Source: Desulfobacter sp. (GTDB lineage Bacteria > Desulfobacterota > Desulfobacteria > Desulfobacterales > Desulfobacteraceae). Taken from it: a stretch of DNA of 14,409 bases. Position 1 is the first letter of the stretch, and every line of letters begins with the position of its first letter. The notes under the pieces were generated by a model that did no database searches, was not told the origin of the DNA, and was given only the letters and a program-made list of their open reading frames with translations. Made by a program: the position numbers and the translations under genes. The stretch covers positions 16,705 through 31,113 of the forward strand of contig JAQYWJ010000003.1 in assembly GCA_030145005.1 (NCBI GenBank). Direction: 5' to 3'. Of the stretch, positions 1 through 6,584 are shown piece after piece.

Positions 1-40
1 TAAAGTACCCTCCTTTTCCAAGGAAGAATCCCCAATTGTT

Positions 41-176
41 TTACAACAATCGTTTCTCCCCTGCTTTGTTTAACAGGACTTTGGCCCGGTCAAGAATCCT
101 TCGGCGGTCAATCAGTACGTTGAGGCCGCCATTAATTTTCCGGGTTACACCCTGAAGTTCGTCTAAATCTGTCAGT
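41..176 (-). other. Short unstarted ORF, possible gene remnant
   Basis: This frame lies just downstream of the sigma-54 activator gene on the same strand and reads about 44 codons to a TAA stop at 41-43. The translation is leucine-, arginine- and lysine-rich and looks helical; it ends with residues like IDRRRILDRAKVLLNKAGEKRLL. An in-frame stop (177-179) immediately precedes it and there is no ATG, GTG or TTG at its head, only CTG. The run IDRRRILDRAKVLL faintly recalls the ANTAR RNA-binding helix, but this is too short to assign. It may be the 3' remnant of a lost gene or chance. Confidence 0.2.
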
Positions 177-200
177 CAGATGAATCCGGCTCTCAATTTT

Positions 201-1817
201 TCAAAGCGTCTTTAATTTGCGCCAGAGAGTCGTGGTGCTAATACCCAGGATTTTGGCAGCACGCGAGCGGTTTTGTCCGGTCTGTTCAAGTACGGCATGA
301 ATATATTGTTTTTCAAGTTCGGCCAGGGTCATGGGCGTTTTCTCAGACTGAATGCTTTGCAACGGCGAAGGATGGGTGATGGTTGGCGGTAGATGTTCCG
401 GTTGAATGACGCCATCCCGGCTATAAACTGCGGCCCTCTCCAGGGCATTCTCCAGTTCCCGGATATTTCCGGGCCAAGGGTAACTTTGCAGGTATTCCAG
501 GCATTGCGGACCCAGTTTTAGACCGGACATCTTTAATTTGCGGCCCATATTCTTCGTGAAGTAGCGAGCCAAGGGGATAATATCCTCCGGACGCGCCCGC
601 AGGGGCGGAATTTCTATCTCCACAACAATCAGCCGATAGTAGAGGTCCTCGCGGAACGACTGTTCGACAACGCATTTTTTTATGTCCCGGTGTGTGGCGG
701 CGATGACTCGAACATCTATTTTACGAGGGCGGTTTTCACCGAGGCGGACGACTTCCCGTTCTTGAAGGACACGGAGAAGCTTTAGTTGAGTTGCCGGCGT
801 GATGTCTCCGATTTCGTCGAGAAAGATGGTGCCGGAGTCGGCCTCTTCAAAGATACCCTTTCTGTCTTGGCGAGCTCCGGTAAAGGCACCTGCTTTGTAG
901 CCAAACAGTTCACCCTCAAGCAGGGTTTCCGGCAAGGCGGAACAGTTAATGACAACGAAGGGCTGTTCTGATCGGGCGGATTGAGAATGAATATACCGGG
1001 CCAGCACTTCCTTGCCTACACCGCTCTCACCGGTAATAAAAACAGACGTGTCAAATGGTGCCACCCGGACGGCAGAATCCAAAACCCGTGCATAGATGGC
1101 GCTGCGTACCTCCACCGGTGGGAAACCGGAGGTTTTTTTTTGAGTTTTCGGATGACGTCGGGCGCGGGCCAGGGCACGGTTTTTCAATTCGATTTCATGG
1201 GTTAGCCGCTGGATTTTATCCTGGATTCCGTCCGACTGAAAATAGGGCAGGTACGGAAGAATGTCTGCACCCCAACTGGCCCGGTCAAGCCCTTCCGCAA
1301 CACAGACATTTTTGCCTTGCGCGCGGCAGGAGCGTTCCACGAAATAAATTTCCTGCCCGGTGCCATAGGTCATGAAGCCGCTGATATACCCTATAAGTAT
1401 CCAGCAGACGGGATCTTTTGACGGTCCAATTTCAGCAAGATGCTCCACCGCTTCACCGGAACGGTGCCATACCAGGTTCATGCTGAAACGTCCCGTATTC
1501 GAATCCCATTGTAATGATTTAATGATGGCTACGGCAACGCCCTGCAGGGTCTGAAGGCGGGGGCCCGCTTTCAGGAATTCGAGGGGATCACTCCAGTTGA
1601 AGATGCGTTGCATAGCCGCCGCATCGGCCTGCCCCCAGAGATATCCGAATCGTGTCAGAATACGTTGCGCATGCTCCTGACCGACCATACTAAGCAAATC
1701 CTTGCGGAACTGCGCAAAGGCATGAATATCATGCAGAATCAAACGTCGTCCCTGTAGTTGAATAAGACCCGCCGAAAAATCAACCAGTTCTTCAATCCGT
1801 AAATCCTTGGCTTGCAT
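201..1817 (-). CDS. XylR/DmpR-type sigma-54-dependent transcriptional activator
   Basis: A 538-residue enhancer-binding activator of sigma-54 RNA polymerase. Residues 1-100 match the XylR N-terminal sensor domain and about 110-180 the V4R domain. The four zinc ligands known from phenol sensors of this family (Cys-Glu-Cys-Cys) appear to be present as C138 (DPVCW), E161, C164 (VERSC) and C172, and the tryptophan of the effector pocket has a counterpart at W117. The B-linker is about 195-230. The AAA+ domain follows, with Walker A GESGVGKE (263-270), the sigma-54-contacting GAFTGA loop (310-315), Walker B IFLDEIGD (331-338) and arginine-finger segment FREDLYYRL (388-396). A Fis-type helix-turn-helix (about 498-538) ends the protein. 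The ATG at 1817 has AAAGG eight bases upstream. It diverges from the hydrolase-kinase operon that it very likely controls. By homology the effector may be a small aromatic or hydrophobic molecule, but this is inference. Confidence 0.95.
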   Translation of the reverse strand: MQAKDLRIEELVDFSAGLIQLQGRRLILHDIHAFAQFRKDLLSMVGQEHAQRILTRFGYLWGQADAAAMQRIFNWSDPLEFLKAGPRLQTLQGVAVAIIKSLQWDSNTGRFSMNLVWHRSGEAVEHLAEIGPSKDPVCWILIGYISGFMTYGTGQEIYFVERSCRAQGKNVCVAEGLDRASWGADILPYLPYFQSDGIQDKIQRLTHEIELKNRALARARRHPKTQKKTSGFPPVEVRSAIYARVLDSAVRVAPFDTSVFITGESGVGKEVLARYIHSQSARSEQPFVVINCSALPETLLEGELFGYKAGAFTGARQDRKGIFEEADSGTIFLDEIGDITPATQLKLLRVLQEREVVRLGENRPRKIDVRVIAATHRDIKKCVVEQSFREDLYYRLIVVEIEIPPLRARPEDIIPLARYFTKNMGRKLKMSGLKLGPQCLEYLQSYPWPGNIRELENALERAAVYSRDGVIQPEHLPPTITHPSPLQSIQSEKTPMTLAELEKQYIHAVLEQTGQNRSRAAKILGISTTTLWRKLKTL

Positions 1818-1827
1818 GCCTTCGACC

Positions 1828-1840
1828 TTTCATTGTGAAA
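1828..1840. promoter_or_regulatory. Putative activator operator 1 (TTTCA-TTG-TGAAA)
   Basis: A 13-bp inverted repeat with perfect five-base arms. It lies about 133 bp upstream of the predicted operon transcription start, a usual distance for sigma-54 activator sites, and just upstream of the activator's own start codon. Its centre is 21 bp, two helical turns, from operator 2. Confidence 0.7.
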
Positions 1841-1848
1841 TGTTCGGA

Positions 1849-1861
1849 TTTCATAATGAAA
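1849..1861. promoter_or_regulatory. Putative activator operator 2 (TTTCAT-A-ATGAAA)
   Basis: A perfect 13-bp palindrome with six-base arms, sharing the TTTCA/TGAAA arms of operator 1. It covers the -10 hexamer of the predicted activator promoter on the minus strand, so binding here could repress the activator gene while activating the operon. It is the best-conserved of the three sites. Confidence 0.72.
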
Positions 1862-1881
1862 CGTTTTCTGTGAAATGTCAA
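1853..1881 (-). promoter_or_regulatory. Sigma-70-like promoter of the activator gene
   Basis: On the minus strand a perfect TTGACA (-35, at 1881-1876) is followed after 17 bp by CATTAT (-10, at 1858-1853, four of six matches). Transcription would start near 1846, about 30 bases before the activator ATG at 1817. Operators 2 and 3 overlap the promoter, which suggests autorepression. Confidence 0.6.
1863..1875. promoter_or_regulatory. Putative activator operator 3 (degenerate left arm)
   Basis: GTTTTCTGTGAAA keeps the TGAAA right arm and a TTTC-TGT-GAAA core, but the left arm is weaker than in operators 1 and 2. Its centre is 14 bp from operator 2. It sits in the spacer between the -35 and -10 of the predicted activator promoter. 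Confidence 0.45.
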
Positions 1882-1904
1882 ATGCTTTGTGTGCCTATAA
1901 TATG

Positions 1905-1936
1905 CTAATTTTAAATAAGATATATATATATTTACA
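1905..1936. promoter_or_regulatory. AT-rich spacer, possible bend or IHF region
   Basis: An almost pure A+T stretch including five TA steps in a row lies between the operators and the -24/-12 promoter. Sigma-54 systems commonly need DNA bending here. No good IHF consensus was recognised, so this is a positional inference. Confidence 0.3.
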
Positions 1937-1940
1937 AACC

Positions 1941-1956
1941 CGGCACGAGCAATGCA
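1941..1956 (+). promoter_or_regulatory. Sigma-54 (-24/-12) promoter of the hydrolase-kinase operon
   Basis: CGGCACGAGCAATGCA closely matches the sigma-54 consensus TGGCACG-N4-TTGCA. The invariant GG (1942-1943) and GC (1954-1955) are separated by the required 10 bases. Transcription is predicted to start near 1967, about 30 bases before the hydrolase start codon. The match fits the sigma-54 activator encoded divergently. Confidence 0.85.
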
Positions 1957-1998
1957 ATGTCCGGTTATTTGGACAAGCAATAACCAAAGGAAATGGTC

Positions 1999-3201
1999 AT
2001 GTATGAATTACTAAGAATGAAGAACAGTGGATTACGAAAGGACGTCATGGCGTTCACACAGGAGTTGATTGATACGCCAAGCCCCAGTATGGGGGAGAAG
2101 GACGTGGCCGATAAGGTGGCCAAGCAGATGGACGTATTGGGTTATCATCATGTTTATCGGGATGAGGTCGGCAATGTTATCGGTGTTATTCACGGGTATG
2201 AGCAGAACAATACTCTATTGCTGAATTCACATATGGATACTTATCAAGCAGGTGAGCATCACCCAATGCGTGTTGAGGGAAACCGGATTTACGGCACAGG
2301 AGCATCGGATTGTAAGGGTGGATTAGCTTCTCAGATTTTTGCGGGGGCGTTGTTGCTACGCAGTCTGCTGCCGCTTCGGGGCACGCTGGTGGTTACGGCT
2401 TCTGTCGCCGAGGAAAACGGGGCCGGTATAGGTGTTCGAACCTTAATGGATCAAACGTTACCGGAAATGGGACTGCGTCCCGATTATGCCATCCTGGGCG
2501 AACCAACGAATCTGGGCCTGTACTATGGACACGATGGTTGGATGGAAATGGATATCAAGGTTCAGGGAGCGGATCCATTCCAGGTTGATAACGCTGCCCG
2601 CAGAATTTACCGGAGCTACGAGGACCGTACAAAACACACCTCGTCTCAAGTCAATGAGGTCGAAATCCACGATCCGGTCTTTCCCCGGGAATCAGAGGGA
2701 CGGGTAGCCGTTCTGCGAGTAGCTAAACGGATGCAAATAGCGGATCAAGCGCAACAAATCCTTACCAAGACCGAACGGGACGTCCAGCTGCTGACACAGC
2801 CTGGGTCCTCTGTGGACGTATCGGTTGGGGTTTCCAGGGAACAACAGATTTCATACGCCGGTCAGGAGATGCAGGTTCAACGAATCACCAATGCCTGGGC
2901 AACGGACCCGTTTGATCCATTGATTGATCGTTCCCGTCAGGTATTGGCGGCGGCCGGTTCTCCCTCGTGTCCAGGAAAATGGCAGTTGGATCGTTTGGGA
3001 ATGGGGACGGCCGGAGCGACACTACTCAACGAGTACAACATTCCGACCATCGGTTACGGCCCAGGGCACGAGGAACGTGCGCATCGTTCAGATGAATGGG
3101 TTGACGGGGAGCATGTGGTCCAGGGGGTTTATGGCACCGCTGCCATTGCCCATGGCCTGATTGGGTTTCCGGTCTGTGGCTGGACAACTGATGACATCTA
3201 A
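1999..3201 (+). CDS. M20-family metallohydrolase (ArgE/DapE/YgeY-like)
   Basis: A cytoplasmic M20 zinc peptidase/amidohydrolase of about 400 residues, the family that removes acyl or carbamoyl groups from amino acids and related amides. Counting from an upstream ATG at 1993, the two-metal site is visible: H80 and catalytic D82 in NSHMDT, bridging D106 in GTGASDCKGG, catalytic E140 and ligand E141 in AEENG, E170 in LGEPTN, and H364 in ERAHRSDEW. The ATG at 1999 is preferred because AAAGG (1986-1990) is eight bases upstream; the one at 1993 is too close. In the lid/dimerisation domain the usual G-x-x-x-H-x-x-x-P segment reads VQGADPFQVDNAARR, so the conserved histidine loop appears deleted. It is the first gene after the sigma-54 promoter and lies 18 bases before the kinase. 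The substrate cannot be told from sequence; an N-acetyl or other N-acyl compound would fit the kinase partner. Confidence 0.9.
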   Translation: MYELLRMKNSGLRKDVMAFTQELIDTPSPSMGEKDVADKVAKQMDVLGYHHVYRDEVGNVIGVIHGYEQNNTLLLNSHMDTYQAGEHHPMRVEGNRIYGTGASDCKGGLASQIFAGALLLRSLLPLRGTLVVTASVAEENGAGIGVRTLMDQTLPEMGLRPDYAILGEPTNLGLYYGHDGWMEMDIKVQGADPFQVDNAARRIYRSYEDRTKHTSSQVNEVEIHDPVFPRESEGRVAVLRVAKRMQIADQAQQILTKTERDVQLLTQPGSSVDVSVGVSREQQISYAGQEMQVQRITNAWATDPFDPLIDRSRQVLAAAGSPSCPGKWQLDRLGMGTAGATLLNEYNIPTIGYGPGHEERAHRSDEWVDGEHVVQGVYGTAAIAHGLIGFPVCGWTTDDI

Positions 3202-3219
3202 GGGCCATGGAAATTTTAA

Positions 3220-4434
3220 ATGAATATTTTGGTTTGCAATTGCGGCAGTTCATCCTTGAAATATCGACTTTTGACGATGCCGGAAGAAAATGAAATTTCT
3301 TCCGGAGAAGCGCAACGGATTGGTCCCGTGACCTCGGAACCGGCTAGGATTGTTCATCGGGAGGGTGACCGGGAAACCGTTCATCCGATGGATTTGGCCA
3401 CCCACCAACAAGCATTTCATGAAATCCTCAGCCTGCTTGCAAAGGGGGGAAAACGTCCGGACGCGCTAGGTCACCGAGTGGTGCATGGTGGCCGATTATT
3501 TGAACAACCTGCTGTTATTACGCCCACTGTTTTTGAAGCCTTGCGGCAGGTTCGGGAGCTGGCACCTCTTCACAATCCTCCGGCCATCGATCTTATTGAA
3601 GAATGTCAAACACGCTATGCATCCCTTCCACAAGTTGCGGTTTTTGATACGGCTTTCCACACAACCATACCGGAACACGCACGACAGTATGCCCTGCCAT
3701 TGGATTTGGTTCAGGAATTGAACATACGAAAATATGGATTTCATGGAACAAGCCACCAGTATGTCGCCGAAGAGGCCGCTAAAATGGCGGGTATTCCCAT
3801 GGCAGAGTTCAATGCGGTCAGTTGTCATCTTGGCAGCGGCGGAGCCAGTCTGTGCGCAATTTCCAAAGGCCGTTCAATTGAAAACACCATGGGGTATACA
3901 CCCCTTCAGGGCCTGGTTATGAGCACGAGATGCGGGGATCTTGATCCGGCGATTGTGATGAAACTGCTGTCCCTGTATTCCGGTGATATGGACCGGATAG
4001 AGGATGTTCTGAATCGCCGAAGCGGTGTGCTGGGTCTTTCGGGGGCATCGGCTGATATTCGCGACATTCTGGGTAATTGGGATGCTGCCACAAGCCGGAA
4101 TAACCGTTTTCAAAAAACGTTGCAGATTTATCTCTGGCGGATTCGTAAATATTTAGGCGCGTACCTGACCTTGGCCGGTCCGGTCCAGGCAATTATTTTC
4201 ACCGACACCATTGGTGAAAACGTTTCGCTGGTTCGGTCCGTTGTATGCGCCAACCAGAATTACTTCGGTGTTTGTCTAGATGAAAAAAGCAACCGGGAAC
4301 TAAAACAGCTGCCGGGTGATATTTCACAAGCGGGAAGTCCGGTTCGGATACTGGTGGTTGCCACCAACGAGGAACTGGCGATTGCACGACAGGTCTTCAG
4401 AACGCTCTCTTTAAACAATGAGGTAAAACACTAA
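3220..4434 (+). CDS. ackA: Acetate/propionate-type kinase
   Basis: A full-length (404 residues) ASKHA-fold acetate kinase, which interconverts acyl phosphate + ADP and acid + ATP. Family active-site residues are present: N7 in the phosphate loop (NCGSSSLKY), R86 in GHRVVHGG, H118 in APLHNP, catalytic D143 in FDTAFH, H175 in YGFHGTSH, R237 in STRCGDLDP and the glutamate pair in ATNEELAIAR. Two loops differ from textbook acetate kinases: HLGNG reads HLGSG (203-207) and FTGGIGEN reads FTDTIGEN (327-334). The MSTRCGDLDP form suggests a divergent subfamily, so propionate, butyrate or another acid is possible. A GGAA about eight bases upstream supports the ATG. It is second in the operon. No phosphotransacetylase is nearby, so the acyl phosphate must come from elsewhere or from an unrecognised reaction. 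Confidence 0.93.
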   Translation: MNILVCNCGSSSLKYRLLTMPEENEISSGEAQRIGPVTSEPARIVHREGDRETVHPMDLATHQQAFHEILSLLAKGGKRPDALGHRVVHGGRLFEQPAVITPTVFEALRQVRELAPLHNPPAIDLIEECQTRYASLPQVAVFDTAFHTTIPEHARQYALPLDLVQELNIRKYGFHGTSHQYVAEEAAKMAGIPMAEFNAVSCHLGSGGASLCAISKGRSIENTMGYTPLQGLVMSTRCGDLDPAIVMKLLSLYSGDMDRIEDVLNRRSGVLGLSGASADIRDILGNWDAATSRNNRFQKTLQIYLWRIRKYLGAYLTLAGPVQAIIFTDTIGENVSLVRSVVCANQNYFGVCLDEKSNRELKQLPGDISQAGSPVRILVVATNEELAIARQVFRTLSLNNEVKH

Positions 4435-4443
4435 GGGCCCATT

Positions 4444-5514
4444 ATGAACATCATGACGCTCAATCTAATATCCAGCCGGGTTCACTACCATTTTTTTCCA
4501 TCAGGTCATTTCGAATCGCAATGGTCCGGCTGCATGGAAAACGCACATGGTTTTGAGGACTGGCGAATCGGACTGGCGGAACTCAGACAGCGTACCCAAA
4601 ACGGCGGGCATACCACGGAGGCCATCGGAGTACGCCTTGTCCATGGCGGCTCGACCTTCCGCAATCCATGGCTTGTAACAGCGGAAACGGAAGTGGAACT
4701 TCAATCATTATCGGCTGAAGCACCGCTTCATATTCCCGCGACCATTGAACTCATTAGAGCCATTCGCGAAACGTATTGCAACGTCCCGCTTTTCCTGTTT
4801 TTCGAAACCTCCTTTTTTGCAGACATGCCTGAGCGGGAATGTCATTATGCACTGGATGTGAACAGTCTTGGCATGCCGAATTTGCGTCGTTACGGGTATC
4901 ATGGTCTTTTTCACGAAGCTGCTTGCGCCATGGCCAGGGATTGCTCCCATAAACAAGGTTTTTGTTTTCCGGAACGATGTCTTTCCATCTGTCTGGAGAC
5001 TCGACCGGAAATTGTAGCCGTGGATGGCATTCAGCCCGTCATGGTTAGCAGTGGTACGACACCCCTGGAAGGCTTGCCCGGACAAACCACCGCAGGAGAG
5101 CTGGATGCCGGCATCGTAATGAAGCTGGTCCGCAAAAAGAAGTGGGGCCCGGAACAAATCAACCATGCGTTGACCATGGAAAGTGGCTTAAGCGGTATTG
5201 CCGGGCGACCGGTTCGACTGGATGAAGTTCTGGAATCGGACGATCCGTCTTTACGTTTGGCCCGGGATGTATTCCGGCATCGTTTGTTGTTGGCTTGCGG
5301 CTCCGGAATAGCGGTTTTAGGCGGCCTGGACGCCATCATTTTCTCCGGCCGATATGCACCGAGTGCACATTACCTTGGCCCTTGGCTACAGGAACGTCTG
5401 AAGCGGGCCTATCAAGGAAGAAGTGAACTGGTGATCCATGAGTACACACTTAGCCACGGCATTGACCGGATTCTTGCCGATCAGATACGTTGGCGACCTA
5501 TCCTTAACTCTTAG
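4444..5514 (+). CDS. Acetate kinase paralogue, probable pseudoenzyme
   Basis: At 356 residues it is about 50 shorter than its neighbour, yet collinear with it: MNIMTLNLISSR aligns with MNILVCNCGSSS, VRLVHGG with HRVVHGG, APLHIPA with APLHNPP, FFETSFFADMPE with FDTAFHTTIPE, RRYGYHG with RKYGFHG, TTPLEGL with YTPLQGL and MESGLSGIAG with RSGVLGLSGAS. N7, R64, H96 and H153 are kept. The catalytic Asp is Glu (E121), the HLGxG phosphate loop is CLETR, the catalytic Arg of STRCGDLDP is Thr (QTTAGELDA), the IGEN adenine loop is gone (SGRYAPS) and the C-terminal ATNEEL glutamates are missing. The frame is intact and co-transcribed, starting nine bases after the kinase stop behind an AGGG. It is therefore probably a maintained non-catalytic partner, for example in a heterodimer with the neighbouring kinase. 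The stop TAG is formed by the flanking MITE. Confidence 0.85.
   Translation: MNIMTLNLISSRVHYHFFPSGHFESQWSGCMENAHGFEDWRIGLAELRQRTQNGGHTTEAIGVRLVHGGSTFRNPWLVTAETEVELQSLSAEAPLHIPATIELIRAIRETYCNVPLFLFFETSFFADMPERECHYALDVNSLGMPNLRRYGYHGLFHEAACAMARDCSHKQGFCFPERCLSICLETRPEIVAVDGIQPVMVSSGTTPLEGLPGQTTAGELDAGIVMKLVRKKKWGPEQINHALTMESGLSGIAGRPVRLDEVLESDDPSLRLARDVFRHRLLLACGSGIAVLGGLDAIIFSGRYAPSAHYLGPWLQERLKRAYQGRSELVIHEYTLSHGIDRILADQIRWRPILNS
5511..5513. repeat. Target-site duplication TTA (left)
   Basis: TTA immediately precedes the first base of the MITE and is matched by TTA at 5678-5680 just after it. Removing the element and one TTA restores the sequence AAC-TCT-TAA, so the original stop codon lay at the insertion point. 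Confidence 0.65.
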
Positions 5515-5677
5515 AGCCTGTTTTATAATTGATGAATCGGCTGCAATCTCATGAAAATGGCCCCAATCCCCCCCCCAAATTTTATGTCAATAGTCCGGCT
5601 ATTAACAGAAAATTTGTGAAAATTGGTTCTCATTTTCATGAGATTTCGCTTCGATCCCCTAATTACCAAACAGGCTC
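5514..5677. mobile_element. MITE copy 1 (164 bp, TTA target duplication)
   Basis: The element begins GAGCCTGTTT and ends AAACAGGCTC, a perfect 10-bp terminal inverted repeat that extends imperfectly to about 26 bp (TAATT and ATCG are shared further in). It is flanked by TTA on both sides (5511-5513 and 5678-5680). The interior folds on itself: AATCTCATGAAAATG at 5545-5559 pairs perfectly with 5631-5645, and AAATTTT...CAATAGTC arms pair around 5594. It codes for nothing and lies between convergent genes, where the hairpin may end transcription both ways. The 3-bp TNA duplication and GAG-starting termini resemble IS5-family (IS1031-type) elements; that origin is inferred. It contains a run of nine C. 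Confidence 0.82.
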
Positions 5678-5719
5678 TTAACGAGAGCCCGGCATTAACA
5701 GTAACTAAGGACCATGGCC

Positions 5720-6562
5720 TTATGAACGGCTCTGGCGGGCCACTTCTTTTGCCAGGGTGCGGAATGCCTTGGTCACAGGGGAGGATGGATTTTCCACCTG
5801 GATGGAACGACCGGCATCGCACAGGGCAACCAATGACGGATCCAAAGGAATTTCACCAAGAAAGTTGATACCCTGCTCCCTGGCTGTGCGCCGGCCGCCG
5901 CCTGTGCCGAAAATATTCAGGATTTCACCGCATTTCGGGCAGACATAACCGCTCATATTTTCCACTAGGCCGAAGATATCCATCTTTACCTGGCGGCAGA
6001 AGCGGATGGATTTGCGTACATCGGCCAGTGCCAACTCCTGGGGCGTGGTCACGATGATGGCCTGGGCATCCTTGATAAGATGGGCCACGGTCAGGGGTTC
6101 ATCACCTGTGCCCGGAGGGGCGTCTATAATAAGGTAGTCCAGATCTCCCCACTCCACATCCCCGACAAACTGCCTGATGGCACCGTGCTTGGCCGGCCCC
6201 CGCCAGATAATGGCTTCATCCTTATCCGGCATAAGGGACTCTATGGAAACCACTGAAAGATTGGGGGAATACCGAGCCGGAACAATTTTTTTGTCGTCAT
6301 TGACATGGAGGTCGCCCTTGATGCCGAGCATCCTGGGAATATCGGGTCCATGGATGTCCACATCCATGAGCCCGACTCTATGACCCATGGTGGTCAGGGC
6401 TATGGCCAGGTTCACGGAAACACTGGACTTTCCCACGCCACCTTTCCCGCTCATCACCATGAATTTATGGGTGATATGTTTTAAGGTCTCTTTAACTTTG
6501 GCATCAACTTCCCCTTCAGGCATCCTGCCCATGATATTTTTGGCTTTTACTTTCTGTGTCAT
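5720..6562 (-). CDS. mrp: Mrp/NBP35-family P-loop ATPase, Fe-S cluster carrier
   Basis: A 280-residue cytoplasmic deviant-Walker-A ATPase that carries and delivers Fe-S clusters. The ATP site is the GKGGVGKS motif at residues 39-46, with MDVDIHGPDIPRMLG (66-80) and the Walker B-like LIIDAPPGTGDEPLT (144-158). The bridging cluster ligands are the CPKC pair at 208-211 in ENMSGYVCPKCG. There is no MIP18-like N-terminal domain, so it is the short bacterial/archaeal form. The ATG at 6562 is chosen because AAAGGAG lies six bases upstream; the frame stays open to about 6694 but those residues look unlike the family and cross an orphan transposon terminus. It is convergent with the kinase operon and stands alone between MITE-related ends. 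Anaerobes rich in ferredoxin enzymes, such as the oxidoreductase at the right end, need such carriers. Confidence 0.95.
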   Translation of the reverse strand: MTQKVKAKNIMGRMPEGEVDAKVKETLKHITHKFMVMSGKGGVGKSSVSVNLAIALTTMGHRVGLMDVDIHGPDIPRMLGIKGDLHVNDDKKIVPARYSPNLSVVSIESLMPDKDEAIIWRGPAKHGAIRQFVGDVEWGDLDYLIIDAPPGTGDEPLTVAHLIKDAQAIIVTTPQELALADVRKSIRFCRQVKMDIFGLVENMSGYVCPKCGEILNIFGTGGGRRTAREQGINFLGEIPLDPSLVALCDAGRSIQVENPSSPVTKAFRTLAKEVARQSRS

Positions 6563-6584
6563 ATCTATCTCCTTTAATGCGCGA

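Noticed and set aside
1896..1901. Plus-strand TATAAT as a sigma-70 promoter for the operon
   Set aside because: There is no -35 hexamer at a suitable distance, and a much better -24/-12 promoter lies downstream.
1792..1980. Minus-strand ORF of 62 codons across the divergent promoter
   Set aside because: It overlaps the operators and promoters, has no family features, and its ATG is a chance codon 16 bases before the activator start in another frame.
4708..5166. 152-codon minus-strand ORF inside the pseudokinase gene
   Set aside because: It is antisense to a frame clearly homologous to acetate kinase, with cysteine- and histidine-rich low-complexity translation typical of shadow frames.
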